Assembly: GCA_000721375.1 (NCBI GenBank)
Contig: JOGW01000017.1
Location: 1-64,000, forward strand
From: Streptomyces sp. NRRL B-3428
GTDB lineage: Bacteria > Actinomycetota > Actinomycetes > Streptomycetales > Streptomycetaceae
Length of the DNA stretch: 64,000 bases
Direction: 5' to 3'
Below the pieces are notes generated by a model that was given only the letters and a program-made list of their open reading frames with translations, did not search any database and was not told the origin of the DNA. The number at the start of each line of letters is the position of its first letter. Position 1 is the first letter of the stretch. Shown here in pieces: positions 44,929-54,769 of this stretch. The position numbers and the translations under genes were made by a program.

Positions 44929-45777
44929 ATGAGCGCGGGTGCGGGGAACGGCGGCTATCTGGTCGAACTCGGTTCCGTACTGCGGGACATGGGTCTACCG
45001 GAGGAACGGATCGAGTCGACGCTCGCCGATCTCGCCACGCATCTGGAGCGGACGGGGGCTGCGGCCCTTGCGGCGTTCGGGCCGGTCGAGGAGTACGCGG
45101 GGCGGCTGGTGCCCGAGGGCGGTGGCGACACCGAGAGCCCGGTCGAGACCTGGCGCTGGACCGCCGATCCGTATGCCGACGAGACACTGCTCAACCGCTT
45201 CGGCGGGGAGGGGTGGGAGGTCGAGGGGATCGACGCGCACGGCCGTTTCCTCGGCCGCCGTGACGGTGAGCGGCCGCAGCGGTGGGAGTACCGGCGGGTG
45301 CTGGGGTGTGCGCTCGGGGCCGCCGAACCGGTCGAGGTCTCGGGGCAGGGTGCCGGAGCCGAGCGGGGTGAGCTCGCCGGAGCCGGGCGGAGTCAACTCG
45401 CCGAGGAGCTCGCGGCCGACGGCTGGGAGGCCTGCGGAACCTGGCTGGTCCACGCGTGGTTCAAGCGGCCCGCGGGGTCGGGCGAGAGTCCCGGATCCGC
45501 GGGCGAGCACCCCGATTCCGTCACCGCGACTCCGCCGCCCGGCACGTCGGGGCGCGCCGTGCTCCCCGCCCCTCGCTTCCCCCGCAGGCTCGCGCTGACG
45601 CTCGTGGCGTCGGCCGCCGTCGCGACCGGTATCGCCCTCGTGGCAGGCGCTCCCGCCTGGATCCTGGGCTTCGCAGCAGGCCTGCTCACGGGTGCGGCGG
45701 TGCCGCTGGTGCTGATGGCCAGGGTGCTCGGATACGGGAAACGGGATGCCCGGACCCAGGGCAAAGGGACGGCCTGA
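44929..45777 (+). CDS. Membrane protein with HAAS-like N-terminal domain
   Basis: A 282-aa protein. Residues ~10-60 (LVELGSVLRDMGLPEERIESTLADLATHLERTG, FGPVEEYAGRL) resemble the HAAS signalling helix hairpin often linked to PadR-type regulators. Two later segments share the pattern GWEVEGID/GRFLGRR and GWEACGTWLVHAWFKR, possibly a repeated DUF2812-like unit. Two or three C-terminal membrane helices follow (LALTLVASAAVATGIALVAGA; ILGFAAGLLTGAAVPLVLMA). The region around the ATG has five GGTGCGGG-like repeats. Function unknown. Confidence 0.75.
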   Translation: MSAGAGNGGYLVELGSVLRDMGLPEERIESTLADLATHLERTGAAALAAFGPVEEYAGRLVPEGGGDTESPVETWRWTADPYADETLLNRFGGEGWEVEGIDAHGRFLGRRDGERPQRWEYRRVLGCALGAAEPVEVSGQGAGAERGELAGAGRSQLAEELAADGWEACGTWLVHAWFKRPAGSGESPGSAGEHPDSVTATPPPGTSGRAVLPAPRFPRRLALTLVASAAVATGIALVAGAPAWILGFAAGLLTGAAVPLVLMARVLGYGKRDARTQGKGTA

Positions 45778-45798
45778 CCGCCCGGGAAGGCAGGCCCC

Positions 45799-46473
45799 TC
45801 AGCCCGCTCCCCCACCCGCCCGCACAAGCCCCGTCTCGTACGCGAGCACCACGACCTGGACCCGGTCCCTGAGCCCCAGCTTGGTGAGGATGCGGCCGAC
45901 ATGCGTCTTCACCGTGGCCTCCGACAGCACGAGACGCGCGGCGATCTCGCCGTTGGAAAGGCCCTGCGCGACAAGGATCATGACCTCGCGCTCGCGCCCC
46001 GTGAGCAGCTCGATCTCCTTCAGGGGCGGCTGCGCGCCCGTGTTCGGGAGCATCGGGGCGAAGCGGTCGAGCAGCCGCCGGGTCGTGGACGGCGCCACCA
46101 CCGCGTCGCCGCTGTGCACGGAGCGGATCGCACCGAGGAGTTCGGCCGGCGGTACGTCCTTGAGCATGAAGCCGGACGCGCCCGCCTTCAGACCCGAGAA
46201 GGCGTACTCGTCGAGGTCGAAGGTGGTCAGGATCAGCACCTTCGGCGGGTTCTGCTGCTCGCAGATACGACGGGTCGCCTCGACCCCGTCGAGCTTCGGC
46301 ATCCGGACGTCCATCAGGACCACGTCCACCGCAGTGGCCCGCAGCACCTCGAGGGCCTCGGCCCCGTCGCCCGCCTCCGCGACCACCTCCATGTCCGGCT
46401 GCGCGGCGAGCACCATCCGGAACCCGGTGCGCAGCAGCACCTGGTCGTCGACGAGCATCACGCGGATGGTCAT
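45799..46473 (-). CDS. NarL/FixJ-family response regulator
   Basis: Two-component response regulator of 224 aa. Receiver domain with acidic pocket VMLVDDQVLLRTGF, phospho-acceptor D55 (VVLMDVRMPK) and switch Lys (GFMLKDVPP); C-terminal LuxR-type HTH LTGREREVMILVAQGLSNGEIAARLVLSEATVKTHVGRIL split by the turn. It lies 41 bp downstream of its partner kinase on the same strand. Such pairs often control exporters or lipid-stress genes (LiaR/VraR relatives), but the target here is unknown. Confidence 0.95.
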   Translation of the reverse strand: MTIRVMLVDDQVLLRTGFRMVLAAQPDMEVVAEAGDGAEALEVLRATAVDVVLMDVRMPKLDGVEATRRICEQQNPPKVLILTTFDLDEYAFSGLKAGASGFMLKDVPPAELLGAIRSVHSGDAVVAPSTTRRLLDRFAPMLPNTGAQPPLKEIELLTGREREVMILVAQGLSNGEIAARLVLSEATVKTHVGRILTKLGLRDRVQVVVLAYETGLVRAGGGAG

Positions 46474-46514
46474 GGGGTTCCTTCCAAGGAATTCAAAGCG
46501 GAGAGTGACAGGTG

Positions 46515-47717
46515 TCAGTGGGCCGGTTTGAGGGGCAGCAGGGCGCTGATGCGGAACCCCCCGCCGGGCCGCGGCCCGGCGTCCAGGGTGCCGCCGACCA
46601 TGCCGACACGCTCGCGCATCCCGATCAGACCATGGCCGCGGCCGTCGGCGCCGCCGTCCTCGTACAACTCGTGCGGCGCACCCTTGCCGTCGTCCTCGAC
46701 GAGCAGCCCGAGGCCGTCGTCGAAGTAGACGATCCGTACGCTCGCCCCGGCGTTGGGACCACCGTGCTTACGGGTGTTGGTGAGGGCTTCCTGCACGATG
46801 CGGTACGCCGTGAGCTCCACGCCGCTGGGCAGCGGCCGCGGGGTGCCCTCGACCTTGAAGTCGACGCTGAGCCCGGACTCGCGGCACTGGCCGATGAGGT
46901 CGTCGATCTGCTCGACGTCGGGCTGCGGCACGTACTCGCCGCCCTCGGCCGGCTCCCCCGTACGCAGCACGCCGAGCAGCCGGCGCATCTCGGCGAGGGC
47001 CTGGCGGCCGGTGCCGGAGATCGTCTCCAAGGCCTTCTTCGCCTGGTCGGGGGCCTGGTCCATGACGTACGCGGCGCCGTCGGCCTGGACGACCATCACG
47101 GACACGTTGTGGGCGACGACATCGTGCAGTTCCCGGGCGATACGGGCCCGCTCGGCGGCGACCGCGACCTTGGCCTGCGCCTCTCGCTCCCGCTCCAGAC
47201 GGGCCGCACGCTCTTCGAGCTGCGCGAAGTAGGCGCGGCGGGTGCGCAGGGAGTCGCCGAGTACCCAGGCGAAAAGGAACGGGACGATGAGGATGCCCGC
47301 GAAGAAGATGTTGCCCGCGGTGCTGGTCTGGTTCTCGTGCCAGCGCAGCTGGGCCAGCGGCGCGGCGATGAGGCAGCCGCCGAGGGCGAAGCGTCTGGCC
47401 CAGGGGACATCGCGGGCGGCGACGGTGTAGATGATCACGAGCATCGCGAAGTTCGCGACCATCACTTCGGTGTCGGTGATCAGCTGGACGAGTCCGCCGG
47501 CCGCGCTGAGCAGCAGCATCTTCTCGGGCGCGCGGCGCCGGAAGGCGACCACGGCGCCCTGCACGAGCGCGAGGACCGCCGCCATGACGGAGGCGTCGCG
47601 GCCCTCGTGCGCGCGCTCCGTGACTATCGCGAGACAGGTCACCGCGACCAGCACGACAGCCCAGAAGCTGTCGACACCGGTGGGGTGTCTGCGGAGGAAG
47701 TCATAGAGGCGCTGCAC
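46515..47717 (-). CDS. Sensor histidine kinase, NarX/LiaS type (HisKA_3)
   Basis: Membrane kinase of 400 aa with four to five N-terminal helices forming an intramembrane-type sensor, no large outside loop, then the HisKA_3 box ARIARELHDVVAHNVSVMVVQADG with the phosphorylated His, the N-box region ALTNTRKHGGPNAG and G-box GRGHGLIGMRERVG. The C-terminus ends GGFRISALLPLKPAH. I use the GTG at 47717 (VQRLYDFLRRHPTG); a GTG at 47744 would add nine residues. Partner of the NarL-type regulator downstream. Confidence 0.92.
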   Translation of the reverse strand: MQRLYDFLRRHPTGVDSFWAVVLVAVTCLAIVTERAHEGRDASVMAAVLALVQGAVVAFRRRAPEKMLLLSAAGGLVQLITDTEVMVANFAMLVIIYTVAARDVPWARRFALGGCLIAAPLAQLRWHENQTSTAGNIFFAGILIVPFLFAWVLGDSLRTRRAYFAQLEERAARLEREREAQAKVAVAAERARIARELHDVVAHNVSVMVVQADGAAYVMDQAPDQAKKALETISGTGRQALAEMRRLLGVLRTGEPAEGGEYVPQPDVEQIDDLIGQCRESGLSVDFKVEGTPRPLPSGVELTAYRIVQEALTNTRKHGGPNAGASVRIVYFDDGLGLLVEDDGKGAPHELYEDGGADGRGHGLIGMRERVGMVGGTLDAGPRPGGGFRISALLPLKPAH

Positions 47718-47841
47718 GTAACCCAGCGTAGATACGGGTGGCACGTGCTGGGGTCAACCGCAGGGGCGATACCTGGGTGGGCCGCGTACTCCCCAAGGTG
47801 GATACGGTGGTCGTTCGATCCCGTACGACCCAAGGACCGAG

Positions 47842-48516
47842 GTGACCGGCGTGGCTCAGGTCGATGAGCTGATGGACGAGCTCGCCGCGCTCGAAGATCC
47901 CAGAGCGCGGGCCGTGAACGAGAAGCACGGCGACGATCACGGGGTAAATCTCGGCAAGCTCCGCGCCATCGCCAAGCGTCTGAAGACCCAGCAGGACCTG
48001 GCCGTCGAGCTGTGGGCCACGCAGGACACCGCGGCCAGACTGCTCGCGCTGCTGATCTGCCGCCCGAAGGCCTTCGGCCGCGACGATCTCGACAGCATGC
48101 TGCGCCAGGCACGTACGCCCAAGGTGCACGACTGGCTCGTCAACTATGTGGTGAAGAAGAGCAAGTACGCCGAGGAGCTCCGGGTCACCTGGACGGATGA
48201 CCCGGATCCGGTCGTGGCGAGCGCCGGCTGGGCGCTGACCGACGAGCGGGTCGTGAAGAAGCCCGAGGGGCTCGACCTGGGCGGGCTGCTCGATGTGGTC
48301 GAGGCCGAGATGAAAGACGCTCCGGACCGGCTGCAGTGGGCGATGAACAGCACCCTCGCGCACATCGGCATCGAGCACCCCGAGCATCGCGCCCGGGCCC
48401 TGGCCATCGGTGAGCGCCTGGGCGTCCTCAAGGACTATCCGACCCCGCCGGGCTGCACCTCTCCGTACGCCCCGACCTGGATCGGCGAGATGGTCCGCCG
48501 GCAACAGAGCGCATAG
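47842..48516 (+). CDS. DNA alkylation repair (AlkD-like HEAT) protein
   Basis: A 224-aa all-helical protein of the AlkD/AlkC-like superfamily: NEKHGDDHGVNLGKLRAIAKRLKTQQDLAVELW near the N-terminus matches the start of the HEAT array, and CRPKAFGRDDLDSMLRQ, VHDWLVNYVVKKSKYAEEL follow. True AlkD enzymes excise 3- and 7-methylated purines with Trp/Asp residues; I see Asp and Trp candidates (TWTDDPDPVVASAGW) but cannot confirm catalysis. GTG 47842 has AAGGA upstream; GTG 47851 is nearly as good. Divergent from the histidine-kinase gene. Confidence 0.8.
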   Translation: MTGVAQVDELMDELAALEDPRARAVNEKHGDDHGVNLGKLRAIAKRLKTQQDLAVELWATQDTAARLLALLICRPKAFGRDDLDSMLRQARTPKVHDWLVNYVVKKSKYAEELRVTWTDDPDPVVASAGWALTDERVVKKPEGLDLGGLLDVVEAEMKDAPDRLQWAMNSTLAHIGIEHPEHRARALAIGERLGVLKDYPTPPGCTSPYAPTWIGEMVRRQQSA

Positions 48517-48535
48517 GCGGCAGCAGAGCACACGG

Positions 48536-49864
48536 TCAGGCCCCCTCCCCCGACATCCACCGGTCGGGCCCCGCCTCCCGCCGCCCCGTGCGCGACCGCT
48601 CCGCCTGCGACTCAAGGAGTTCCGAGGCCTGCGCCGAGGCCCGCAGCCGGGCTCCGACCGAGGTGTTCGCGCCCGTCTCGACGTGGACGTCCGCCACCCC
48701 GTGCAGCCGCATCCACGGCCCCTGCACCAGCCGCACGCTCTGCACCTTGGCGTGCGGGACGAGCGAGAGCTTGCGGCGCAGCCGGCCGTGGCGCGCGGCG
48801 AAGACGGTGTCGGTGACCGCGAGCCCGTAGCCGCGCCACCACAGCGGTACGCACCAGCGGGCCGTGGCCGGCGGGCGGGACAGCTCGGAGGGGACCACGA
48901 CACCCGGCAGGATCCGCTCGATCACGGCTTCGGCCACCTCACGGGGCGCCACCGGGACCAGCACATCGTTGGAGGACCCGGCCACGTCCAGCTCGATCCG
49001 CACCCAGCCGCGCCGCCGCCACAGGAACGGCTCGACGACGTGCACGGTCTGCACCCGGCCCGGCGGCACCGTCTCATGCGCCTTGTCGAGCAGTCCGTGG
49101 TCGAGCCGGAGCCCGTCCGGGGACGCGCCCACCGTCCAGTCGTACTCCTTGATGAACCGGCCCACACTGCTCGCGCCCGCCGCACCGAGCAGCGGCAGTC
49201 CGGTGCCGATGAGCAGCGGGATCGAGTGCGTGAGGAACCACAGGAGTACGGGCACGGTGATGCCGGTGACCGCCCACACCCACATCCCGCCGGACAGCAC
49301 GAGGGACATGGCCAGCATCTTCGGCGGTACGTGGAGCAGGACCGCGGCCGGTGCCTCGCCCACCTCGCGGGCGTGCTCGGGGGCGAAACCGGCGGCGCGG
49401 GCGAGGAGTTCGGCGCGCAGGGCGCGGGCTTCGGGCTCGCCGAGATAGGCCAGTTCATCCTTCTTGTCCGCGCCGATGACGTCCATCTTCAGCTTGGCGA
49501 CGCCCAGGAAGCGGGCGAGCAGCGGCTGGTTGAGATCGACGGCCTGCAGCCGGTCGAGCCGGATGTGGGCGGTGCGGCGAAAGAGGAGGCCGGTACGGAT
49601 GCGCAGTTCGGTGTCGGTGACCGAGAAGTGGGTGAACCACCAGGTGAGGAAGCCGTAGAGCGAGGCGATGACGACCAGGGCGAGTCCGGCGAGCAGCACG
49701 GTCTCGGCGGCGAGTTCGGAGACCTGCCGGTACGCGCCGTCCGGGTCGTGCACCGCCCAGCCCGTACCGACCGCGAGCGGCGCCCAGGCGCGGCGCAACG
49801 GGGTGACCGGATGCAGGCGCCGTTCTCCGACAGTCAGGGTGCCGCGGCCCTCCAGCTCGCTCAC
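48536..49864 (-). CDS. PH-domain (YdbT-like) membrane protein
   Basis: A 442-aa membrane protein with bacterial PH (bPH2) repeats: FSVTDTELRIRTGLLFRRTAHIRLDRLQAVDLNQPLLARFLGVAKLKM and GRVQTVHVVEPFLWRRRGWVRIEL, and a third around LSLVPHAKVQSVRLVQGPWMRLHGVADVHV. Two helix pairs lie between (ETVLLAGLALVVIASLYGFL; GGMWVWAVTGITVPVLLWFL). It is the long partner in YdbS/YdbT-type pairs, which in Bacillus counter certain bacteriocins and envelope stress. GTG 49864 overlaps the upstream PH-domain gene by 4 bp. Confidence 0.9.
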   Translation of the reverse strand: MSELEGRGTLTVGERRLHPVTPLRRAWAPLAVGTGWAVHDPDGAYRQVSELAAETVLLAGLALVVIASLYGFLTWWFTHFSVTDTELRIRTGLLFRRTAHIRLDRLQAVDLNQPLLARFLGVAKLKMDVIGADKKDELAYLGEPEARALRAELLARAAGFAPEHAREVGEAPAAVLLHVPPKMLAMSLVLSGGMWVWAVTGITVPVLLWFLTHSIPLLIGTGLPLLGAAGASSVGRFIKEYDWTVGASPDGLRLDHGLLDKAHETVPPGRVQTVHVVEPFLWRRRGWVRIELDVAGSSNDVLVPVAPREVAEAVIERILPGVVVPSELSRPPATARWCVPLWWRGYGLAVTDTVFAARHGRLRRKLSLVPHAKVQSVRLVQGPWMRLHGVADVHVETGANTSVGARLRASAQASELLESQAERSRTGRREAGPDRWMSGEGA

Positions 49865-50376
49865 AACCCCGCCGATCGTGCCTCGCCCAGCTCGGTCAGC
49901 CGGTCCCGAAGGCGTTCGGCCTCGGCCGGGTCGAGCCCCGGGATCGTGGCGTCCGTGGCGGCGGCCGCCGTGTGCAGCTGCAGCGAGGCGAGCCCGAACT
50001 TCCGCTGCAGCGGCCCCGATTCGACCTCCACGAGCTGCATCCGCCCGTACGGGACGACGGTCTCCTCGCGCCACATCACTCCGCGCTGGATCAGCAGATC
50101 GTCCGCGCGCTCGGCGTAGCGCCACGAGCGCCAGTTCCGCCCGAGCATCGGCCAGCCCCACACCAGGAGCCCGCCGGGCAGCAGCGCGAACAGCGCCCAC
50201 ACCGGTCCTGCGGTCATGGCGAGCAGCAGACCCGTCGCCACCGTGACCGGCACGAGCCACAGCACGAGCAGCAGCCTGCGCAGCCTGAGCATCGCGACCG
50301 GCAGCCCCCGCCACCCGGGCTCCTCGCGTACGGGTGCCCCCGAAGCTCCGCCCGTCATACCTGTCATGCCAGCCAT
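49861..50376 (-). CDS. PH-domain (YdbS-like) membrane protein
   Basis: A 171-aa protein with two N-terminal membrane helices ([36 protein letters not shown]) followed by a single bacterial PH domain ([57 protein letters not shown]). It is the short partner of the YdbT-like protein encoded directly behind with a 4-bp overlap. The start is uncertain among several in-frame ATG codons ([10 protein letters not shown]). Confidence 0.88.
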   Translation of the reverse strand: MAGMTGMTGGASGAPVREEPGWRGLPVAMLRLRRLLLVLWLVPVTVATGLLLAMTAGPVWALFALLPGGLLVWGWPMLGRNWRSWRYAERADDLLIQRGVMWREETVVPYGRMQLVEVESGPLQRKFGLASLQLHTAAAATDATIPGLDPAEAERLRDRLTELGEARSAGL

Positions 50377-50429
50377 CCCCGCTCCCCTGCCTTCACACCT
50401 ACCACCCTACGTACGAGAGACTGTGCGCC

Positions 50430-51590
50430 ATGAGTCCCAAGACGGATCCGCAGACGACCACGGTCGGTATCGGCGGCGCCGCGGAGAGCACCGACATGGT
50501 GCTCAACATCGGCCCCCAGCACCCGTCCACGCACGGTGTGCTGCGCCTGAAGCTGGTGCTCGACGGCGAACGCATCGTGCAGGCCGAACCCGTCATCGGC
50601 TATATGCACCGCGGCGCCGAGAAGCTCTTCGAGGCGCGCGACTACCGGCAGATCGTGATGCTGGCCAACCGCCACGACTGGCTCTCCGCCTTCTCCAACG
50701 AACTGGGCGTGGTCCTCGCGGTCGAGCGGATGCTCGGGATGGAGGTCCCCGAGCGCGCGGTGTGGACCCGCACCCTGCTCGCCGAGCTGAATCGCGTGCT
50801 CAACCACCTGATGTTCCTTGGTTCGTACCCGCTCGAACTGGGCGGAATCACCCCGGTGTTCCATGCTTTCCGGGAGCGCGAGGAACTCCAGGCGGTCATG
50901 GAGGAGGTCTCCGGCGGCCGGATGCACTACATGTTCAACCGGGTCGGCGGCCTCAAGGAGGACCTGCCGCTCGGTTGGACGCAGCGCGCCCGTGCGGCGG
51001 TTGCCTCGGTCCGCTCCCGTATGGACGTCTACGACCGTCTGGTCCTCGGCAACGAGATCTTCCGCGCCCGTACGCGATCGGTCGGCGTCCTGTCGCCCGA
51101 GGCCGTGCACGCGTACGGCGTGAGCGGCCCGATCGCGCGCGCCTCCGGCGTCGACTTCGACCTGCGCCGCGACGAGCCCTACCTCGCGTACGGCGAACTG
51201 CAGTCGACTCTCAAGGTGGTCACGCGCGAGGAGGGCGACTGCCTGGCCCGCTTCGAGGTCCTCCTGGAGCAGACCCACAACGCGCTCGACCTGGCCGACG
51301 CGTGCCTGGACCGGATGGCGGACCTGGCCCCCGGCCCGATCAACCAGCGCCTGCCGAAGGTGCTCAAGGCACCCGAGGGCCACACGTACGCCTGGACCGA
51401 GAACCCCCTCGGCATCAACGGCTACTACCTGGTCTCCAAGGGCGAGAAGACCCCGTACCGCCTCAAGCTCCGCTCGGCCTCGTACAACAACATCCAGGCG
51501 CTGATCGAGCTGCTGCCCGGCACGCTGGTCGCGGACATGGTCGCGATCCTCGGCTCACTCTTCTTCGTCGTCGGCGACATCGACAAGTAG
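50430..51590 (+). CDS. nuoD: Stand-alone NADH-quinone oxidoreductase subunit D (NuoD) paralog
   Basis: A 386-aa complex I 49-kDa subunit. [32 protein letters not shown] with Arg61 corresponding to the arginine near cluster N2, [50 protein letters not shown], and the C-terminal [20 protein letters not shown] are typical. It is shorter than the ~440-aa NuoD of full nuo operons and no other nuo gene lies nearby, so this is a solitary second copy as in S. coelicolor (from memory). ATG 50430. Its last 36 bp overlap a convergent MidA-type methyltransferase gene. Confidence 0.93.
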   Translation: MSPKTDPQTTTVGIGGAAESTDMVLNIGPQHPSTHGVLRLKLVLDGERIVQAEPVIGYMHRGAEKLFEARDYRQIVMLANRHDWLSAFSNELGVVLAVERMLGMEVPERAVWTRTLLAELNRVLNHLMFLGSYPLELGGITPVFHAFREREELQAVMEEVSGGRMHYMFNRVGGLKEDLPLGWTQRARAAVASVRSRMDVYDRLVLGNEIFRARTRSVGVLSPEAVHAYGVSGPIARASGVDFDLRRDEPYLAYGELQSTLKVVTREEGDCLARFEVLLEQTHNALDLADACLDRMADLAPGPINQRLPKVLKAPEGHTYAWTENPLGINGYYLVSKGEKTPYRLKLRSASYNNIQALIELLPGTLVADMVAILGSLFFVVGDIDK

Positions 51591-52565
51591 GGCCCGTGCG
51601 TCGACGCCCACCGGCTGAAGCAGCCAGCCGAAGTCGCCGAGGCCGCCGCGTGCGGTGAGTTCGGCGGCCTCGCCGGTGGTCGCGAGCGCCCGTACGTACG
51701 CGGCGGGGTCGGTGGAGGCGAGTGCGAGCGGCGGCCGTCCGGCGCGCAGGCCGAGCGCCTGCAGCGCGTCCCGCTGGGTCGTGAGCACGGCGCCGTCGAG
51801 GGCGCACGCGTCGAGGGCGACATGCGCGGTGATATCGCAGGACCCATCCGGTACGGGCCTGCATTCACGCCCTTCACGGAATCCGGTGAGTGTCCCGAAC
51901 GGGGGCCGTTGCGCTCGGTCGTGCGCGTAATCGACGGCGACGGCCAGACCATCGCGTACGGCTCCGACCGCCGCCGCCCAGGCCTCGTCCCTGGGCCGTC
52001 CGATCTCGGCGCGGGTGCCTGGTTCATCGCCCAGGGGCCACCAGCGGGCGAGCCACGCGTCGCCGGTGAGCGGCTCTCCGAGCGTTTCGGTGCCGTCCTT
52101 TTCCTGTACGAGGACGAGGCGGGCCACTCCGTCCTCGTCGACCTCGGCCACGTCCACGGGCACGTTGTCGAGCCATTCGTTGGCGAAGAGAAGTCCGTGG
52201 ACGGTCGCGGGGATCTCGGCCAGCCACTCGATACGGCTGTCGAGCCCGCTCGGCCGGTCCGCCCGCTCGACGGCGTACGCCCTGATCCGCCCGGCCAACT
52301 CGGGCTCAAGGGCGCCGAGAACACCTGCCGTCAACTCCCCTCGCCCGGCCCCCACGTCGACGAAGTCGAGGGTCGCGGGGCGGCCGAGGGCGCGGTCGAC
52401 GCGGGTGAGGAGGGTGGCGACAGCCTGTGCGTACAGCGGGGACGCGTGCACGGAGGTACGGAAATGCCCGGCGGGTCCCTCCTGTCGGAGATAGAACCCA
52501 CCGGGCCCGTACAACGCCTGCTCGGTGGCCTCACGCCAACCGCGTACTGATCGCGCCTTCGTCAC
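51555..52565 (-). CDS. MidA/NDUFAF7-type SAM-dependent methyltransferase
   Basis: A 336-aa methyltransferase of the DUF185 family. It opens with the family signature [16 protein letters not shown], then [19 protein letters not shown]-binding motif [33 protein letters not shown], and a C-terminal domain with AVAVDYAH and [12 protein letters not shown]. Family members (MidA, human NDUFAF7) are complex I assembly factors; NDUFAF7 symmetrically dimethylates an arginine of the 49-kDa subunit, the mammalian NuoD. This gene overlaps nuoD tail-to-tail by 36 bp. ATG 52565. Confidence 0.9.
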   Translation of the reverse strand: MTKARSVRGWREATEQALYGPGGFYLRQEGPAGHFRTSVHASPLYAQAVATLLTRVDRALGRPATLDFVDVGAGRGELTAGVLGALEPELAGRIRAYAVERADRPSGLDSRIEWLAEIPATVHGLLFANEWLDNVPVDVAEVDEDGVARLVLVQEKDGTETLGEPLTGDAWLARWWPLGDEPGTRAEIGRPRDEAWAAAVGAVRDGLAVAVDYAHDRAQRPPFGTLTGFREGRECRPVPDGSCDITAHVALDACALDGAVLTTQRDALQALGLRAGRPPLALASTDPAAYVRALATTGEAAELTARGGLGDFGWLLQPVGVDARALLVDVADDEEE

Positions 52566-52596
52566 GCCGACGAGTATCCCTGCCGGCCGCGCCCGC

Positions 52597-53598
52597 TTAC
52601 GAGATCGCCGACCTCAACTGCGCCACATCGATCTGCTCGGTCTCATCGTGCGCCGTGAGGTCGATGACCTCGCCGACCGCCCGCTCCGCCACGGCCCGGG
52701 ACTTGAACGCCCCCTCGTCCTCGGCCTTGTGGAGCGCGAGCGCCTCCGCGCCGACCACATCCGCGAGGTCCTCGTTCTGTACGGCGGCGATCGCCTCACC
52801 ACCGGACTTGGTGCCGAAGAAGTCGAACCCTCCGATGAGCCGATGCCGTACAGGCGTGTGCGGCACCACGGCAGCCGCGGGCCGCACGGCCGGAGCATAA
52901 GCGGCGGCCGGGCGCTCATGAGCGGCGGCCGCCTCGGGCTCCCCCTGCTCGGACGCCCCCTCGGACTCGCCCGCCGGCGCGGCGGCGGGCATCCCGTTGA
53001 CCGCACCCGCACCCGCACCCGCGCCCCGCTGCTGCGGCACCCGCGCCATCTTGTCCAGCGCCGCGTTCGCCTTGAGATACAGCGACACGGTCCCCCGCAG
53101 CGCGGCATCCGCCCCCGCGGGCGGCAGCGCCCGGGCCGGGGCCGCGGCCTCGATCGCGAGCCGGCGGCGGCCCTCAAGGGCGCTCGCCCGCTCTGTCTCC
53201 GCCGTCGCGTACCGGCGAAGGAGCGCCGCGTGCTCACCGCGCAGCGCGGCCAGTTCGCCCCGCTTCGAGCGGAGTCGTGCCTCGAGCTTGCCGCGCAGCT
53301 CGCGCGATTCGTCGAGATCCGTCTCCAACTCGGCTATGCGCTCGTCGTACTTCCACTCGTCGCTCGCGCGCTGTCGCATCAGATCCGCGACCCGCTTGCC
53401 GGCCAGCCGGTCCCAGCGGCGCATGACGACCGCGCCGACCACGGCGGAGCCCGCCGCGACGCCGGCGAGTGCGCGCAGCGCCAGGGTGTCGGGTACCAGC
53501 CAGGAACTCGCAGCGGCGGCTACGGACACAGCGGCGATCACCGACGGGGGAAACAGTCGGTGCAGTGGGGGGGAATGGCGGTGGCGTCCACGTGGCAT
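52597..53598 (-). CDS. Membrane protein with coiled-coil, conserved in Streptomyces
   Basis: A 333-aa protein. Two N-terminal hydrophobic segments ([33 protein letters not shown]) are followed by a ~90-residue coiled coil ([41 protein letters not shown]), an Ala/Pro/Gly-rich linker with GAGAGAGAV, and a conserved C-terminal block ([33 protein letters not shown]). No enzymatic motif. The ATG at 53598 begins MPRGRHRH. Function unknown; the build suggests a scaffold at the membrane. Confidence 0.8.
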   Translation of the reverse strand: MPRGRHRHSPPLHRLFPPSVIAAVSVAAAASSWLVPDTLALRALAGVAAGSAVVGAVVMRRWDRLAGKRVADLMRQRASDEWKYDERIAELETDLDESRELRGKLEARLRSKRGELAALRGEHAALLRRYATAETERASALEGRRRLAIEAAAPARALPPAGADAALRGTVSLYLKANAALDKMARVPQQRGAGAGAGAVNGMPAAAPAGESEGASEQGEPEAAAAHERPAAAYAPAVRPAAAVVPHTPVRHRLIGGFDFFGTKSGGEAIAAVQNEDLADVVGAEALALHKAEDEGAFKSRAVAERAVGEVIDLTAHDETEQIDVAQLRSAIS

Positions 53599-53719
53599 GG
53601 CCAGAAATTTACCGCGCGTAGGCGGCACTCGGACCCCCGCCCGGCAATCTGTTCCCTTCCGGTTACTCAACTTCTCCCTGAGAACCCCGGGAACTCCACC
53701 GCCATCACCCCAACCCCGG

Positions 53720-54712
53720 TTACTTCTTGATCAGACCTTTGGATTCCAGGTACTCCTTGGCCACGTCGGCCTCCTTCACGCGCTCCGCGTCGACCTTCCT
53801 GTTGAGCTCGGTGAGGTCCTCGGTGGTGAGCGCCTGGGTGAGCTTGGCGAGGACGTCCGCGATCTCCTTGGCGCCCGCGTCCTTGGTGTTCACGACCGGC
53901 AGCACGTTGTCCGCGTTCTGCAGGCCCTTGTCGTCCTCGAGCAGCACCAGGTCGAAGTTGTCGAGGGTGGCGTCGGTCGTGGTGGTGAGGACCAGCTGGT
54001 CCTCACCGTTCTTCACGGCCTGCTTGGACTGCGGGGTGCCGACGCCCTTGGGGTCGATCCCGGCGACGTCGATGCCGTAGGTCTTCTTCAGGCCGGGCGC
54101 GCAGAACACCCGGACCTCGCATTCCTCACCGGCCGCGATCTTGACCTTGAGCTTCGACTTGCCCAGATCCGAAAGGGTCTTGAGGTTGTTCTTCTCGGCG
54201 AATTCCTTGCTGACCGCGAACGCGTTCTGGTCGACGGCCTCTCCGGCGGGCAGCACCGTAAGGCCCCGCGGCCCGGCGAGTTTAGTCAACTCCTCAACAG
54301 TCTTGGCCACATCGCTCGACGCGACCGGCTTCTTCTCGGTGGCGTCCGGACCGTTCACCTTGCCGTTGAGGAATTCGGCCAGGGTCGCCGCGTACTCGGG
54401 AACGATGTCGATATCGCCCTTTTCCAAGGAGGGCTCGTAGAGCTCGCGGGTCTCGACAGTCTTGATCGACGTGTCGTATCCGGCGTCCGAGAGCAGCTGC
54501 GCGTACAACTCCGCGAGCACCTTGGACTCGGTGAATCCGGCCGAACCCACCACCAGCGAGCCCTTCTTGCCGCCGTCACCGCTGCTGGTCTTGTCGCCGC
54601 CGGAGCCCTTGTCCTCCAGGCTGTCGCCGCCGCACGCGGTGAGCCCCGCGCCGAGAGCCACGACCGCGGCCGTGGCCGCCGCCATCCGTATGCCACGCGG
54701 GAACTTGTTCAT
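53720..54712 (-). CDS. Osmoprotectant ABC transporter substrate-binding lipoprotein (OpuCC/ProX-like)
   Basis: Lipoprotein of 330 aa with signal peptide and lipobox LTAC (lipidated Cys27), then the glycine-betaine/choline-binding fold: VVGSAGFTESKVLAELYAQLLSDAGYDTS, the polar hinge ETRELYEPSLEKGDIDIVPEY, and VLPVVNTKDAG. GFTES and LEKGDIDIVPEY are typical for OpuC/OsmF-type proteins that bind betaine, choline or carnitine. ATG 54712. It is last in the permease-permease-binding-protein unit, 57 bp behind the second permease gene. Confidence 0.93.
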   Translation of the reverse strand: MNKFPRGIRMAAATAAVVALGAGLTACGGDSLEDKGSGGDKTSSGDGGKKGSLVVGSAGFTESKVLAELYAQLLSDAGYDTSIKTVETRELYEPSLEKGDIDIVPEYAATLAEFLNGKVNGPDATEKKPVASSDVAKTVEELTKLAGPRGLTVLPAGEAVDQNAFAVSKEFAEKNNLKTLSDLGKSKLKVKIAAGEECEVRVFCAPGLKKTYGIDVAGIDPKGVGTPQSKQAVKNGEDQLVLTTTTDATLDNFDLVLLEDDKGLQNADNVLPVVNTKDAGAKEIADVLAKLTQALTTEDLTELNRKVDAERVKEADVAKEYLESKGLIKK

Positions 54713-54769
54713 GGGGTCTCCACCATTCGGGGTTGTCTCAAGGGTTGTTCGAAAGATTCGACGGAGCGG

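Noticed and set aside
48536..50314. Single 592-aa PH-domain protein
   Set aside because: Codons before 49864 are an alternate frame of the separate YdbS-like gene; the pair is better explained as two overlapping genes.
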